From: Streptomyces tauricus | Lineage (GTDB): Bacteria > Actinomycetota > Actinomycetes > Streptomycetales > Streptomycetaceae | Length of the DNA stretch: 64,000 nt | Direction of reading: 5' to 3' | Assembly: GCF_014650955.1 (NCBI RefSeq) | Contig: NZ_BMVY01000033.1 | Coordinates: 1-64,000 of the forward strand | Shown: positions 33,833-43,252 of the stretch, one piece after another | Numbering within the stretch: the first letter of the stretch is position 1 | How the letters are laid out: every line of letters begins with the position of its first letter | Translations under genes and position numbers: made by a program | Notes under the pieces: model-generated | What the model saw: only the letters and a program-made list of their open reading frames with translations | Database searches by the model: none | Told to the model about the DNA's origin: nothing

Positions 33833-34500
33833 TTTCTGCTCCCAGGGGCATGGTCAACGCTAGGCAGGGCTCGGGGCGGCACGTTGTCCTGGCGCGGACA
33901 GCGGATGCGGCGCACGTCTCCCCACAACTCCCGGCGGGTGCAAGGGCTTTCACGTTACGCAGCAGTAGCCGCGACGGAAGTTACCCGCGGTAAGTGGCGA
34001 GGGTCAAGCATCCTGTGCAAAAAGGGAGTCGGAGATGTGACGACGGGATGGAGGCCCGCCACAGTCGACTGATTGAGCGTCAACTTGCGTACTGTGTCTT
34101 GACGTTGAACAACAGTCAGGTCTACAACTCTCCCTGGCTGCGCATGGATCCGTGGCGCCGGATCCGATCGACGGCGTATGTCGTTCCCGGGCTTCATCCC
34201 GTTGCACGGCGCTCAGGACCGCCACTGCACGGCGCTTCGGACCGCACTCGGTCGCAAGCGCTTCACTCGCGGACCGACCACTCGCGCGCTCCGCGTCCGC
34301 TCCTCCACGGCACCGGCACGGCCGCTTCCCCCCTGGGCCGCCGCCGGTCGCCCTGACCGCCGGTCATGTGCCGGAGGTCGTCCTTCGACGCCTCCGGCCG
34401 ACCTCCCGGCAGCCGTCGTCGGCCCGTCGCGTTCGGAGAAGGCGTGACGGGCCGGCGGCGGCCACCTCACCCACCCCCACTTGGAAAACGAGGCACCCGC
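33833..34500. promoter_or_regulatory. divergent region with TTACC dyad and a strong-looking promoter
   Basis: 668 bases without a supported gene. TTACCCGCGGTAA (33981-33993) is a 5-base dyad around a CGC centre, suited to a regulator of the DUF6230 pair. TTGACG (34099-34104) with TACAAC (34123-34128) at 18-base spacing is a good SigA-type promoter reading right, about 370 bases before the secreted-protein gene. The long leader contains a near-perfect 20-base direct repeat (34203-34222 and 34226-34245) of unknown meaning. Confidence 0.6.
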
Positions 34501-35166
34501 ATGCGTACTCGGACTTCCCTCACCCTGGCCGCCGCCGTCACGACCCTCGCCCTGTCGGCGGCCGGCCCGGCCTCCGCGGCCGACGGCTCGGTCCTCACCA
34601 CCGGCGGCGCCGGCGGAACGGCGGTCGCCGCCGGCGACGTGCTCAGCGCCTCCCTGGCCGCCGGTACGAACGCCACGCTCTACTCCAGCGCCACCGGTAC
34701 GAGCGGCATCTCCTGCTCGTCGTCCGCCTTCGTCGCCACGGTCGTCGACAACCCGGCCGCGCCGGGCACGGCCACCGAGTCGGTCACCAGCCACACCTTC
34801 GACAGTGCCAGTTGCACCAGCAATGTGGTCGGCGTCCTCGGCGTCACCAGCATCAAGGTCGACAACCTGCCCTACAGCACGGCCGTGACCTCCGAGGGGT
34901 CGCTCACCATCACACCGGCCGCCGGATCGTTCATCCAGACAACGGCCGTACTGCGTACGCTCCTCGGCAGCATCACCTGTGTCTACCGGGCGCCCAGCCT
35001 GTCGGGCACGGCCGACAACGCCGACAACAGCATCTCGTTCACCAAGCAGCAGTTCACGAAGTTCTCGGGCTCATCCCTGTGCTTCAGCAACGGTTACTTC
35101 ACCGCCAAGTACGCCCCGGTCACCGACACCACGCAGACAGGCGGCCCGGCGGTCTTCGTCAACTGA
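34501..35166 (+). CDS. secreted protein of unknown function, beta-rich
   Basis: 221 residues. A clear Sec signal (MRTRTSLTLAAAVTTLALSA, cleavage after SAAGPASA) leads into a Ser/Thr/Ala/Gly-rich mature domain with four Cys (in ISCSSS, ASCTS, ITCVYR and SLCFSN), which could form two disulfides. It resembles streptomycete proteins annotated only as Tat-pathway or hypothetical secreted proteins; no twin Arg is present. It is the only gene between the long leader and a strong shared terminator. Confidence 0.82.
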   Translation: MRTRTSLTLAAAVTTLALSAAGPASAADGSVLTTGGAGGTAVAAGDVLSASLAAGTNATLYSSATGTSGISCSSSAFVATVVDNPAAPGTATESVTSHTFDSASCTSNVVGVLGVTSIKVDNLPYSTAVTSEGSLTITPAAGSFIQTTAVLRTLLGSITCVYRAPSLSGTADNADNSISFTKQQFTKFSGSSLCFSNGYFTAKYAPVTDTTQTGGPAVFVN

Positions 35167-35187
35167 CACCGGCCGGCGCACCCCACA

Positions 35188-35237
35188 CGCACGGGTGCGG
35201 GGCAGGGAGATCCGTCTCCCTGCCCCGCACCCGTGCG
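35188..35237. terminator. bidirectional terminator, 23-bp perfect stem
   Basis: The stem runs from CGCACGGGTGCGGGGCAGGG to AGA at 35188-35210, with its exact complement at 35215-35237 and the loop TCCG (35211-35214). It lies between the convergent secreted-protein and sugar-binding-protein genes, 21 and 17 bases from their stops. A stem of this length should stop transcription from both sides. Confidence 0.92.
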
Positions 35238-35254
35238 GACTTCGCTCGCACGGC

Positions 35255-36352
35255 CTACTTGAGGTCGCTCTTCTTGATGTAGCCCGAATCCACCAGCACC
35301 TGCTGGTAGTTGGCCTTGTCCACACCCACCGGCTCCAGGAGGTACGCCGGCACGACCTTCTTGCCGTTGTTGTACGTCCTGGTGTCGTTGAGCGCCGGCT
35401 TCTTGCCGTGGACCACGGAGTTGACCATGTACGCGGTGACCAGCGCCAGCTCACGGGTGTCCTTGTAGACGGTCTGCGACTGCTCGCCGTCCATCATCGA
35501 CTTGATCGAGGGCACCTCGGCGTCCTGGCCCGTGACGAGGGGCAGCGGCTTGGCGGCGGTGCCGTAGCCGTGCGCCTTGAGCGCCTTGATGATGCCGAGC
35601 GACATACCGTCGTACGGGGAGAGGACCGCGTCGATGCTCTGGTCGGAGTACTCGGCGTCGAGCAGCTTGTTCATGCGCTTCTCCGCCGTGGGGCCGTCCC
35701 AGCGCAGGGTGGTGACCTCCTTGAGCTCGGTCTCCCCGGATCTCACGATCAGGTCACCGCTCTGGATGTACGGCTCCAGGACCTCCATGGCGGCCTCGTA
35801 GAAGTACTTGGTGTTGTTGTCGTCGGGGGAGCCCGCGAAGAGCTCGACGGTGAACGGGCCCTTGCCGCTGCCGTTGACGAGCCCGAGGCCCTCCGTGATG
35901 TAGTCGGCCTGGAGGGTGCCGACCTTCACGTTGTCGAAGGTCGCGTAGTAGTCGACGTTCGGGCTGCCGAGGATCAGCCGGTCGTAGGAGATCACCGGCA
36001 CGTTGGCCGAGTTCGCCTTCTCCAGGACGTCGGTGAACACCTTGCCGTCGACCGAGGCTATGACCAGCGCGTCGACCCCGCTGTCGATCATTGCCTCGAC
36101 CTGCGCGACCTGGTTCTTCGGGTCGTTGTCGGCGTACTTGAGGGTGGTGGTGTAGCCGAACCCCTTGAGCTCGTCGACCATGTTCTGGCCGTCGTTGATC
36201 CACCGCTGGGACGTCTTCGTGGGCATGGCGATACCCACGGACGCGGCCTTTCCGTCGCTCCCGGTGTCGGATCCCTCACCACAGGCGGCGAGGGAAAGGG
36301 ACAGGACCGTCGAAATGGCCGCAGCTACGGTGGTGCGGGCGCGCATGCTCAT
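35255..36352 (-). CDS. chvE-like: ChvE-type multiple-sugar ABC transporter substrate-binding lipoprotein
   Basis: 365 residues: lipoprotein signal with lipobox LAAC (Cys 24), then a Peripla_BP_4 domain of the ribose/xylose/ChvE class (GIAMPTKTSQRWINDGQNM, ALVIASVDGKVF, VISYDRLI, TGQDAEVPSIKSMM). ChvE proteins bind xylose, arabinose, glucose or galactose and normally sit in a chvE-gguA-gguB operon. Here no ATPase or permease gene is adjacent: the strong terminator closes the gene downstream and about 1 kb of non-coding DNA lies upstream. It may serve a transporter encoded elsewhere. Confidence 0.9.
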   Translation of the reverse strand: MSMRARTTVAAAISTVLSLSLAACGEGSDTGSDGKAASVGIAMPTKTSQRWINDGQNMVDELKGFGYTTTLKYADNDPKNQVAQVEAMIDSGVDALVIASVDGKVFTDVLEKANSANVPVISYDRLILGSPNVDYYATFDNVKVGTLQADYITEGLGLVNGSGKGPFTVELFAGSPDDNNTKYFYEAAMEVLEPYIQSGDLIVRSGETELKEVTTLRWDGPTAEKRMNKLLDAEYSDQSIDAVLSPYDGMSLGIIKALKAHGYGTAAKPLPLVTGQDAEVPSIKSMMDGEQSQTVYKDTRELALVTAYMVNSVVHGKKPALNDTRTYNNGKKVVPAYLLEPVGVDKANYQQVLVDSGYIKKSDLK

Positions 36353-37401
36353 TGTTCCTCACTGGATGAAAGGCAGTCGGCGGAACTCGGCGGCCGGCTG
36401 TGCACCTGGAGGGCGTCCGATCCCGGCCGGACCGGCAGGCCCTGATGGAGTCGTCCGCGGCGCACGGTTCCTGGCGGAGTCCGTGGTGCGTTCTTTTCGG
36501 TGCCGAGTTCGAGCCGAGGCTGCCCTGACGGGGGTTCGGGACGCCCTGCCTGAGGGACCGCACTGCGTGTACGGACCAACGGCGGACGCCAAGGTTGATC
36601 GGTGCCCGGCTGCGTGGAGCCTTCCGGGTTGGACGTGGTTCTCACCGGGTTGCGGTGAGGGGGTGGAGCGTCAGACCGGACGGTATGTCTCTCGCGTTGG
36701 GGCTCTGCTGAACCCGCACACGAGCAGGCCGGGATGACCGGCCCCCCACGTGCGCGGACTCGAACGTGGGGTGCGCGGGGCAGCGTATCCCGACGTGGGG
36801 TCACTGTGGCGCTCTTTCGTCACTTTAGTTGCGCCGGCGCACGATCGGTGCTGTCAAGGCGGGAGACGCTTGGTGCGTTTTGCGGACGATCCCGTTCCAA
36901 CCGCCTTGCCGCACCTCCGCGCTGTGTGACCACTGATCACCCGGACGCCATGGCCGGACCTCGCCGCGGGGGCGCACGCGTATGCGGGGGCGCGCACCCG
37001 ACCCGGGCTCCCCGGGGGGGGCGGGCATCACAACTCGTTCGAACGCCACGGCCGGCCGTTCGACACAGAACCGGGCAGCCGGATCGATGGCGGGCATTCA
37101 CGTCAGTCTTCGGACGTGAGCGACACCACGGACATCTCCGGGAACCCGGAAGATCGTCGCCGCGAAGGCCCTCGCGCGGCGAACTTCCGCCGGGACGCAC
37201 TCCGGAGACCCTCCCGCAGCAAGATCACGCTTGTTCAACCTTGCATGACATGTGGGCAATTGTCCTGATCGTAGCCAACCGGACGGTCCCGGCTTCCCCG
37301 TGCCCGCAAAGGGTCGATAGGCATACGAAACACCAACGGCCCCTTTCCCGGCGGCATATGCGACCCGTATGCCGCCGGACCGAGCACAAGGACGTCTCCG
37401 T
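36353..37401. other. 1-kb intergenic region between chvE-like and melC1
   Basis: No reading frame here has a recognisable product. Visible elements are CCCCACGT (36744-36751) with ACGTGGGG (36764-36771) as a hairpin or operator, and an AT-richer block at about 37225-37275 that may hold the melC promoter (TTGTCC near 37259, TAGCCA near 37272). The melC leader hairpin is at 37348-37378. The left 400 bases are the leader side of the chvE-like gene. Confidence 0.5.
37348..37378. promoter_or_regulatory. inverted repeat in the melC leader
   Basis: CCGGCGGCATA (37348-37358) and TATGCCGCCGG (37368-37378) are perfect 11-base arms with a 9-base loop. It ends 9 bases before the AAGGA ribosome binding site of melC1 (37388-37392). 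It could be an operator overlapping the promoter or an RNA hairpin limiting access to the start. Confidence 0.7.
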
Positions 37402-37761
37402 ATGCCGCATCCCACCCGCCGCCGAGCCCTGCGCGACGCCACCGGACTGGCCGTCGCCGCGGGCACCCTGGCCGTCGCCGCCCCGTCGCCCGGCTCCGCC
37501 GCGGACCGCCAGGACGGGCCCGCGCCCTTCGACGAGGTCTACAAGGGCCGCCGCATAGAGGGCCGGCCGACCGGCGGCCACCATCACCACGGCGCCGGAT
37601 ACACGGTGCTGGTGGACGGCGTCGAGCTGCACGTGATGCGCAACGCCGACGGCACCTGGATCAGCGTCGTGAGCCACTACGACCCGGTGCCGAGCCCTCG
37701 GGCGGCGGCCCGTGCCGCCGTGGAGGAACTGCGCGGCGCCCGGCTCGTTCCGTTCAACTGA
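37402..37761 (+). CDS. melC1: tyrosinase cofactor (copper chaperone) MelC1
   Basis: 119 residues with a Tat-type signal (RRRALRDATGLAVAAGTLAV, cleavage near GSAA). The mature part contains the caddie-protein pattern: FDEVYKGRRIEG, the GGHHHHGAGY copper-binding His run, VLVDGVELHVMRNADGTWISVVSHY and the ending AVEELRGARLVPF. MelC1 delivers copper to apotyrosinase and carries it through the Tat system. ATG 37402 has AAGGA at 37388-37392. It is 27 bases upstream of melC2, in the standard order. Confidence 0.95.
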   Translation: MPHPTRRRALRDATGLAVAAGTLAVAAPSPGSAADRQDGPAPFDEVYKGRRIEGRPTGGHHHHGAGYTVLVDGVELHVMRNADGTWISVVSHYDPVPSPRAAARAAVEELRGARLVPFN

Positions 37762-37788
37762 CCGCCCCAGCAACGGAGTTCACCTATC

Positions 37789-38613
37789 ATGACCGTACGC
37801 AAGAACCAGGCCGACCTGACCGCGGACGAGAAGCGCCGGTTCGTCGCCGCACTCCTCGAACTCAAGCGGGCGGGCCGCTACGACACCTTCGTCAGGACCC
37901 ACAACGCTTTCATCCTCAGTGACACCGACACCGCCGAGCGGGTGGGCCACCGATCGCCCTCGTTCCTTCCCTGGCACCGCAGATTCCTGCTCGAGTTCGA
38001 GCGTGCGCTGCAGTCCGTGGACGCCTCCGTGGCACTGCCGTACTGGGACTGGAGCACCGACCGCACGACCCGCGCCGCGCTGTGGGCGCCGGACTTCCTG
38101 GGCGGCACGGGGCGCGCGGTCGACGGGCGGGTGATGGAGGGGCCGTTCGCCGCGTCCACCGGCGACTGGCCGATAACCGTGCGGGTCGACGCCCGCGCCT
38201 ATCTGCGCCGCTCGCTCGGCGGCAACGGCCGGCCACTGCCCACCGCCGCCGAGGTCGACTCCGTACTCGCCATGTCCGCCTATGACATGGCTCCCTGGAA
38301 CAGCCTGTCCGACGGCTTCCGCAACCACCTGGAGGGGTGGCGCGGGGTCAACCTGCACAATCGCGTCCATGTGTGGGTGGGCGGGCAGATGGCCACGGGG
38401 GTCTCCCCCAACGACCCCGTCTTCTGGCTGCACCACGCCTACGTCGACAAACTGTGGGCCGAGTGGCAGCGCCGGCACCCGGGCTCCGGCTACCTTCCGC
38501 TCGCGGGCACACCGGACGTCGTCGACCGCGACGAACCCATGAAGCCGTGGAACGACTCCGCGCCCGCGGATCTGCTGGACCACACGGCCCACTACACGTT
38601 CGACACGGCCTGA
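37789..38613 (+). CDS. melC2: tyrosinase MelC2
   Basis: 274-residue type-3 copper enzyme that hydroxylates monophenols and oxidises o-diphenols, making melanin from tyrosine. All six copper ligands are in place: CuA His 38, 54 and 63 (THNAF, VGHRSPSFLPWHRRFL) and CuB His 190, 194 and 216 (NLHNRVHVWVGG, PVFWLHHAYVD). It has no signal peptide and is exported by riding with MelC1. Length and residue numbering match the well-known Streptomyces enzymes. Confidence 0.97.
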   Translation: MTVRKNQADLTADEKRRFVAALLELKRAGRYDTFVRTHNAFILSDTDTAERVGHRSPSFLPWHRRFLLEFERALQSVDASVALPYWDWSTDRTTRAALWAPDFLGGTGRAVDGRVMEGPFAASTGDWPITVRVDARAYLRRSLGGNGRPLPTAAEVDSVLAMSAYDMAPWNSLSDGFRNHLEGWRGVNLHNRVHVWVGGQMATGVSPNDPVFWLHHAYVDKLWAEWQRRHPGSGYLPLAGTPDVVDRDEPMKPWNDSAPADLLDHTAHYTFDTA

Positions 38614-38680
38614 CAACGCGTCCGCCGCGGCCCTGAGCGCGCGGGGCGGTCCCAGAAGCCCCTGACTCAGAAGCCGTGAC

Positions 38681-41600
38681 TCAGAAACCCGCGTCGCAGC
38701 ATCCCTCCAGCCGCATCAGCCGACCGGCCTCCAGCCAGTCCACCTCGCCCGCCGCACGACGGGCGGCGGGCGAGGACACGGACACCGGCTCGTACGCGGC
38801 CACGAGGTCGTCGGTCGTGTACGGGACCCCGCCCCGGAGCACGCCGACCGTACGCACCAGTGCGTCGAAGTCGGTGAAGGGGTCGCCGTCCACCACGGTC
38901 AGGTCGGCGAGCCGGCCGGGCCTGACCGTGCCGAGGTCGTCTTCGAGGCCGAAGAGCCGGGCGGGCAGCACGGTCACCGTACGCAGGGCCTCGGCCGGGG
39001 ACAGGCCGCCCCGGTGCAGGGCGCGCAGCCCGAGATGGAGGGAGAGGCCGACCGGGACGAGCGGCTGGTCGGTGCCGAGGGCGACGAGTCCGCCCGCGGC
39101 CAGGATCCGCCGGTAGATGTCGGTCTCCGTGCGCAGGGTGGCGAGTTGGGCCGCGGTCGGCGGCACGGTCGCCCCCTGGCGGACAAGGGCGCTGTCCCAG
39201 GGCGGCATCACCGCGGTCACCCTGGGATCGTCCGCGAGCCCCGGATCCGCACCTAGCAGGGGCGCGGAGGTGAAGGGGGTGGCGATCAGACCGAAGTCGA
39301 CGCCCCGCGCGGTGTAGATCTCCAGCAGATCCTGGTAGGCACGCCCCGTCGACGTGGTCGCGTGCCCGACCTCGTAGCGCTGGGTGGCCTGCAGATGGGT
39401 CGTCAGGTCCTGGCCCAGTTGCACGCCGGGCGAGAGCAGATGACTGCCCGAGCGCACGCCGAGCCGTTCGTGCGCGAAGCGTGCCGCTTCCTCCATCACC
39501 CAACTCGGCGCCCGCACATAGGTCTTGACGAAGTCCCAGTCCAGCGCGGCGCCCCGCTCCAGCGAGCGCCGCAGCCCGTCCCTCGTCCGATGGGCGCGTC
39601 CCATGCTGTAGGCGACCCGGGACCCGTCGAGGAGTTCGCCGGTGGTCAGCAACCGTGGACCGGCGAGCTGACCGGCCGTCACCGCCTCGCGGATGCGGGC
39701 CTGTTCATGGGCGAATCCGCCGAGGGACACGGCGGTGGTGATGCCGTAGGTGAGCTGGCCGACCGTCTGACGGCCTCCGTAGGTGACCTGCCACGGGTGG
39801 GTGTGCGTGTCCCACAGTCCGGGGACGACCGTCTTGTCCGAGGCGTCGACGCCGGTCGTCGCGGCGCGTCTGCGGTGCGGTTCGACGGCGGTGACGCGTC
39901 CGCCGCGTACGACGATGTCGACGTCCTCGCGTACGGAGTCGCCGGTGCCGTCCCAGAGCCGCCCCGCGTGCACCACGGTGTCGGCGGGTTCGGGTCGGCG
40001 CAGGTCCAGCGGCACCCGGACGGTACGGGCCGGTCCGCCGTCGACGCCGATCAGCCGCAGCCTGGCTCCGGAGAGGTACAACAGGGTCCGTGAGTCGCCT
40101 GACCAGGAGGGGTGGTCGGCCGGTTCGGTGGTGAGGGTGCGCGGGGCGCCGCGGGGGGTCCCGTCGGGCGTGACGGGCAGCAGGCACAGCGCGGATTCGA
40201 CGACGACCGCCATCCAGCGGCCGTCCGGCGACCAGACGGGGCCCGAGTCGTACCGGTCGGCGATCGACACATGAGGGGCCACCGCGTGCAGCCGGTCCCG
40301 CCCGGTCGTGGTGTCGACGACGCGGACGAGGTTGTAGCCCTCCCGGAAACGGAGGTTGAGGCGGTTGCGGTCGCAGAACGCCAGGTACCGGCCGTCGGGT
40401 GACCAACTGGGCCGCCCGGGCAGCCCTCCCGCGCCGAGCGGGTTCGCCAACACCCGCTCGGTGTCGTCCGCGAGATCACGGACGACGAGCCGTCCGGTCA
40501 GGTCCAGGCAGGCGAGGCGTGTCCCGTCGGGCGAGAGCGCGGGATGGACCCGCCCGCCGGTCGCGAGCGCGCTCTCCTCGCCGGTGGCCGGATCCAGCCG
40601 GTACACACCGAGCAGGCCGTCACGGTCGTCCGCGTACAGCAGCGCGTGTCCGTCGCGCGACCACGAGGGCCCGAGCAGATACTCCGTGGCCGCCGCCCGG
40701 CGCAGCCGCTTCGGTGCTTTGCCTCCCGAACTGTCGGCCAGCCAGAGCGAGTTGAGGGCGGCGAAGGCGATGTGCCGGCCGTCGGGCGACAGCGCGGGCA
40801 GATGGATCCCCCGTACCGGACGGGCTCGCCCCTCCCCCAGGTCGTACTCCTTGACCTCGTAGCGCGGCCGGTCCACGGGCAGCACACCCTCGAAGGGGAT
40901 GGTGTCCCTCTCCGCGGGCTTCTCCGGTCGTACGAGGGTGAAGTCGCCGTCGACGGTGAGCAGCAGCTCGCCCGCGGGTGTCCAGCGGGGCGGTACCGGT
41001 GCGACGTCCCCGGCGAGCGCGACGGGTTCGCCGTCGACGACGAGCGTGCAGGAACCGTTGGGGGCGGCGGTGGTCCGCAGATAGGCCAGCCGGCGGCCGT
41101 CCGGTGCGAGTGCGGGGGTCATGAGCTGGGCGGTCGTGGTGTCGGTGTGCTCCACGACGACCGGGCCCTCGCCCGAGGCGGGGACGGCGGCGACGGTCCG
41201 GGCGTCGAGCCCCGCGCCGTTCGCGGTGGTGACGCCCTTCGCGCGCACGAACAGGATGCGCTCCCCGTCCGGCGACCAGGTGGGGTCGAAGTCCTCCCAG
41301 GCCCCGTCCTGCACCGGGCCGGTCTGCCCGGGCAGACCCGTCACCCGGCGGATGCCGCCGGTGCGCAGGTCCAGTACGTGGATGCGGTACGGGCTGCCGG
41401 CCACCGGGTCGCCGCCGCGCTCGGAGGCGAAGGCGATACGGGTGCCGTCGGGCGACCAGGCCGGGCCGCGGTCGTCGAAGGGCCCGTCGGTGCGCCTGCG
41501 GACGTCGGATCCGTCGGGCCGCATCGTCCAGAGGTGGAAGCCGCCGCCCCGGTAGGCGCAGAAGGCGATGAGGCCGCCGTCCGGCGCGTACACGGGCCGG

Positions 41601-41890
41601 TTCGGTTCGAGGCCCGCCGGGGTGAGCGGGACGGCTTCGCCGCCGGTGCGCGGGATCGACCACAGCACGTTCTGGATCTCGGCGATCAGCCGGTCCCCGC
41701 CGGGCGCGAGGGTCGCCGAGCCGTTCGTGGCTCCGGAGAAGGACAGGGAGAGCCCGGTACGCGGCCGTGCGGCGGCGGGTGCGAGGCCGATGGCGGTGAC
41801 GGCACCGGCGGCGCCCGCGGCCGCGAGGAGCCGGCGGCGGGAGAGGGAGAGGGAGAGGGAGAGGGCGGCGTCGCCCGGGTCTCGGTCCAT
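38681..41890 (-). CDS. Tat-exported amidohydrolase with N-terminal PD40/TolB-like propeller
   Basis: 1069 residues. The Tat signal SRRRLLAAAGAAGAVTA is at about 18-34. A long beta-propeller region (about 60-640) has at least seven PD40 repeats of the form SPDG/APDG followed by xxxAF/Y (for example SPDGTRIAFASERGGD and SPDGRYLAFCDRN). The amidohydrolase domain (about 650-1045) follows, with the metal motif DTHTHPW and the late GTDQP Asp. Such fusions are annotated as secreted amidohydrolases or prolidase-like enzymes; the substrate is unknown. A (GAGAGG)4 run near the start gives Leu-Ser repeats before the Tat motif. It is convergent with melC2. Confidence 0.88.
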   Translation of the reverse strand: MDRDPGDAALSLSLSLSRRRLLAAAGAAGAVTAIGLAPAAARPRTGLSLSFSGATNGSATLAPGGDRLIAEIQNVLWSIPRTGGEAVPLTPAGLEPNRPVYAPDGGLIAFCAYRGGGFHLWTMRPDGSDVRRRTDGPFDDRGPAWSPDGTRIAFASERGGDPVAGSPYRIHVLDLRTGGIRRVTGLPGQTGPVQDGAWEDFDPTWSPDGERILFVRAKGVTTANGAGLDARTVAAVPASGEGPVVVEHTDTTTAQLMTPALAPDGRRLAYLRTTAAPNGSCTLVVDGEPVALAGDVAPVPPRWTPAGELLLTVDGDFTLVRPEKPAERDTIPFEGVLPVDRPRYEVKEYDLGEGRARPVRGIHLPALSPDGRHIAFAALNSLWLADSSGGKAPKRLRRAAATEYLLGPSWSRDGHALLYADDRDGLLGVYRLDPATGEESALATGGRVHPALSPDGTRLACLDLTGRLVVRDLADDTERVLANPLGAGGLPGRPSWSPDGRYLAFCDRNRLNLRFREGYNLVRVVDTTTGRDRLHAVAPHVSIADRYDSGPVWSPDGRWMAVVVESALCLLPVTPDGTPRGAPRTLTTEPADHPSWSGDSRTLLYLSGARLRLIGVDGGPARTVRVPLDLRRPEPADTVVHAGRLWDGTGDSVREDVDIVVRGGRVTAVEPHRRRAATTGVDASDKTVVPGLWDTHTHPWQVTYGGRQTVGQLTYGITTAVSLGGFAHEQARIREAVTAGQLAGPRLLTTGELLDGSRVAYSMGRAHRTRDGLRRSLERGAALDWDFVKTYVRAPSWVMEEAARFAHERLGVRSGSHLLSPGVQLGQDLTTHLQATQRYEVGHATTSTGRAYQDLLEIYTARGVDFGLIATPFTSAPLLGADPGLADDPRVTAVMPPWDSALVRQGATVPPTAAQLATLRTETDIYRRILAAGGLVALGTDQPLVPVGLSLHLGLRALHRGGLSPAEALRTVTVLPARLFGLEDDLGTVRPGRLADLTVVDGDPFTDFDALVRTVGVLRGGVPYTTDDLVAAYEPVSVSSPAARRAAGEVDWLEAGRLMRLEGCCDAGF

Positions 41891-41968
41891 GACTCAGCAC
41901 GCTCGCGCATCACCCGGCCCGTGGGCAACACCGCCATTCCCGCCACCGGGCCGCGTGTTGACGAGGCG

Positions 41969-43252
41969 TCAGCCTTTGCCGGTACTACTGCCGTGCAGGG
42001 TCCGGGCCAGCTTCGGGCCCAGCCAGCGCTTGAGCCTGCGCAGGGATTCGAGCCGCCCGGCCGCCCGGTCGAGCCGGTAGTAGAGCTGCGGCGGCACGTA
42101 CGGCAGCAGCGGTGAGTGCCGCTGGCCGAGGAGCGCGAACATCTGCGCCGGCGGCAGGTCGATGTAACGCGGCAGGCTCTCGTACCACTGGGCGCTGTGG
42201 CGGGCCGCGCTCTGCACGGACAGCAGCTCGGCCTTGCGCACCTTCTCGTACGCGGCGAGGGCCGGGGCGAGCGCGGTCCGCCCGGACCCGGACTCGGTGC
42301 CGGACCAGGACTCGGACCCGGACCCGGTGCCGGTTCGCGTGCCGAGCGCGGCGGCCAGGGCGATGGCGTCCTCCAGGGCGAGGGTGGTGCCCGCGCCGAT
42401 GGAGTAGTGCGTGGTGTGGGCCGCGTCGCCGAGCAGGACGACGTTCCCGTGGGACCAGGTGCGGTTGGTGAGGGTGCGGAAGTTCAGCCACTGCGCGCTG
42501 CCGCCCGCGGTCGCCCGTCCGATGAGGCGGTGGCCGTCCAGCAGCTTGACGAAGAGCCCTTCGAGGCGGGCGAGCCCCTCGGCCTCGTCGGCCCGGTCGA
42601 GGCCGAGACCCGTCCACGTCTCGGGCGAGCACTCGACGACACAGGTGCTGCGGTCGTCGCCGAAACCGTAGGCGTAGCACCAGATCCAGCCGTGCGGTGT
42701 CTCCACGAAGGCGAAGGTGAACGCGTCGAAGACCTTCGTGGTGCCCAGCCAGATGTACCGGTTGCGGCCGAGCGCGACCTCGGTGCCGAAGTGGGCGGCG
42801 TGGCGCCCGCGCACCCCGCTGTGTACGCCGTCGCAGGCGACGACCAGGTCGGCGTCGGGCAGGGCGGCCGTGTCGGCGACCTCGTCCTCGAACTCGACGC
42901 GTACGCCCAGGGAGCGGGCCCGCTCGGCGAGGAGGTCGAGCAGTCGTCCGCGTCCGATGCCGAACCCCTCGTCGCCGTGGTGCGTGGTCGTACGGTCGCC
43001 GATGTGTGCGACACCGTCGCTCCAGCGGACCGAGTTCTCCCGCACGGCCCGCGCCGACTCGGGGTCTCCCGCCTCCAGTTTGTCGAGCAGGCTCCCCCAG
43101 TACGTCACCCCCCATCCGTAGGTCGATCCGGCCGGGTTCCTTTCATGGACGGTGATCTCGTGGTCCGGGTCCTGCCGTTTCATCAGGATCGAGAAGTACA
43201 AGCCGGCGGGCCCGCCGCCGACGCAGGCGATCTTCACGCGCACATCCCCCAT
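41969..43252 (-). CDS. FAD-dependent monooxygenase, salicylyl-CoA/anthraniloyl-CoA hydroxylase-like
   Basis: 427 residues of class A flavoprotein monooxygenase. The FAD GxGxxG is VGGGPAGLYF (11-20), the substrate-side DG motif is VACDGVHSGVR and the second FAD motif is VLLGDAAHTTHYSIGAGT. The start (KIACVGGGPAGLYFSILMKR) and YGWGVTYWG are very like the N-terminal half of anthraniloyl-CoA monooxygenase and salicylyl-CoA 5-hydroxylase. A Ser/Gly/Thr low-complexity loop (about 318-341) is inserted after the last Rossmann helix. No aromatic-CoA ligase is nearby, so the pathway is unknown. Confidence 0.85.
   Translation of the reverse strand: MGDVRVKIACVGGGPAGLYFSILMKRQDPDHEITVHERNPAGSTYGWGVTYWGSLLDKLEAGDPESARAVRENSVRWSDGVAHIGDRTTTHHGDEGFGIGRGRLLDLLAERARSLGVRVEFEDEVADTAALPDADLVVACDGVHSGVRGRHAAHFGTEVALGRNRYIWLGTTKVFDAFTFAFVETPHGWIWCYAYGFGDDRSTCVVECSPETWTGLGLDRADEAEGLARLEGLFVKLLDGHRLIGRATAGGSAQWLNFRTLTNRTWSHGNVVLLGDAAHTTHYSIGAGTTLALEDAIALAAALGTRTGTGSGSESWSGTESGSGRTALAPALAAYEKVRKAELLSVQSAARHSAQWYESLPRYIDLPPAQMFALLGQRHSPLLPYVPPQLYYRLDRAAGRLESLRRLKRWLGPKLARTLHGSSTGKG

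Noticed and set aside
36734..37558. Possible gene in the 1-kb gap before melC1
   Set aside because: No recognisable domain, Arg/Pro-rich composition, and it runs through the melC1 start in another frame. A shorter frame from GTG 37117 also shows nothing recognisable.
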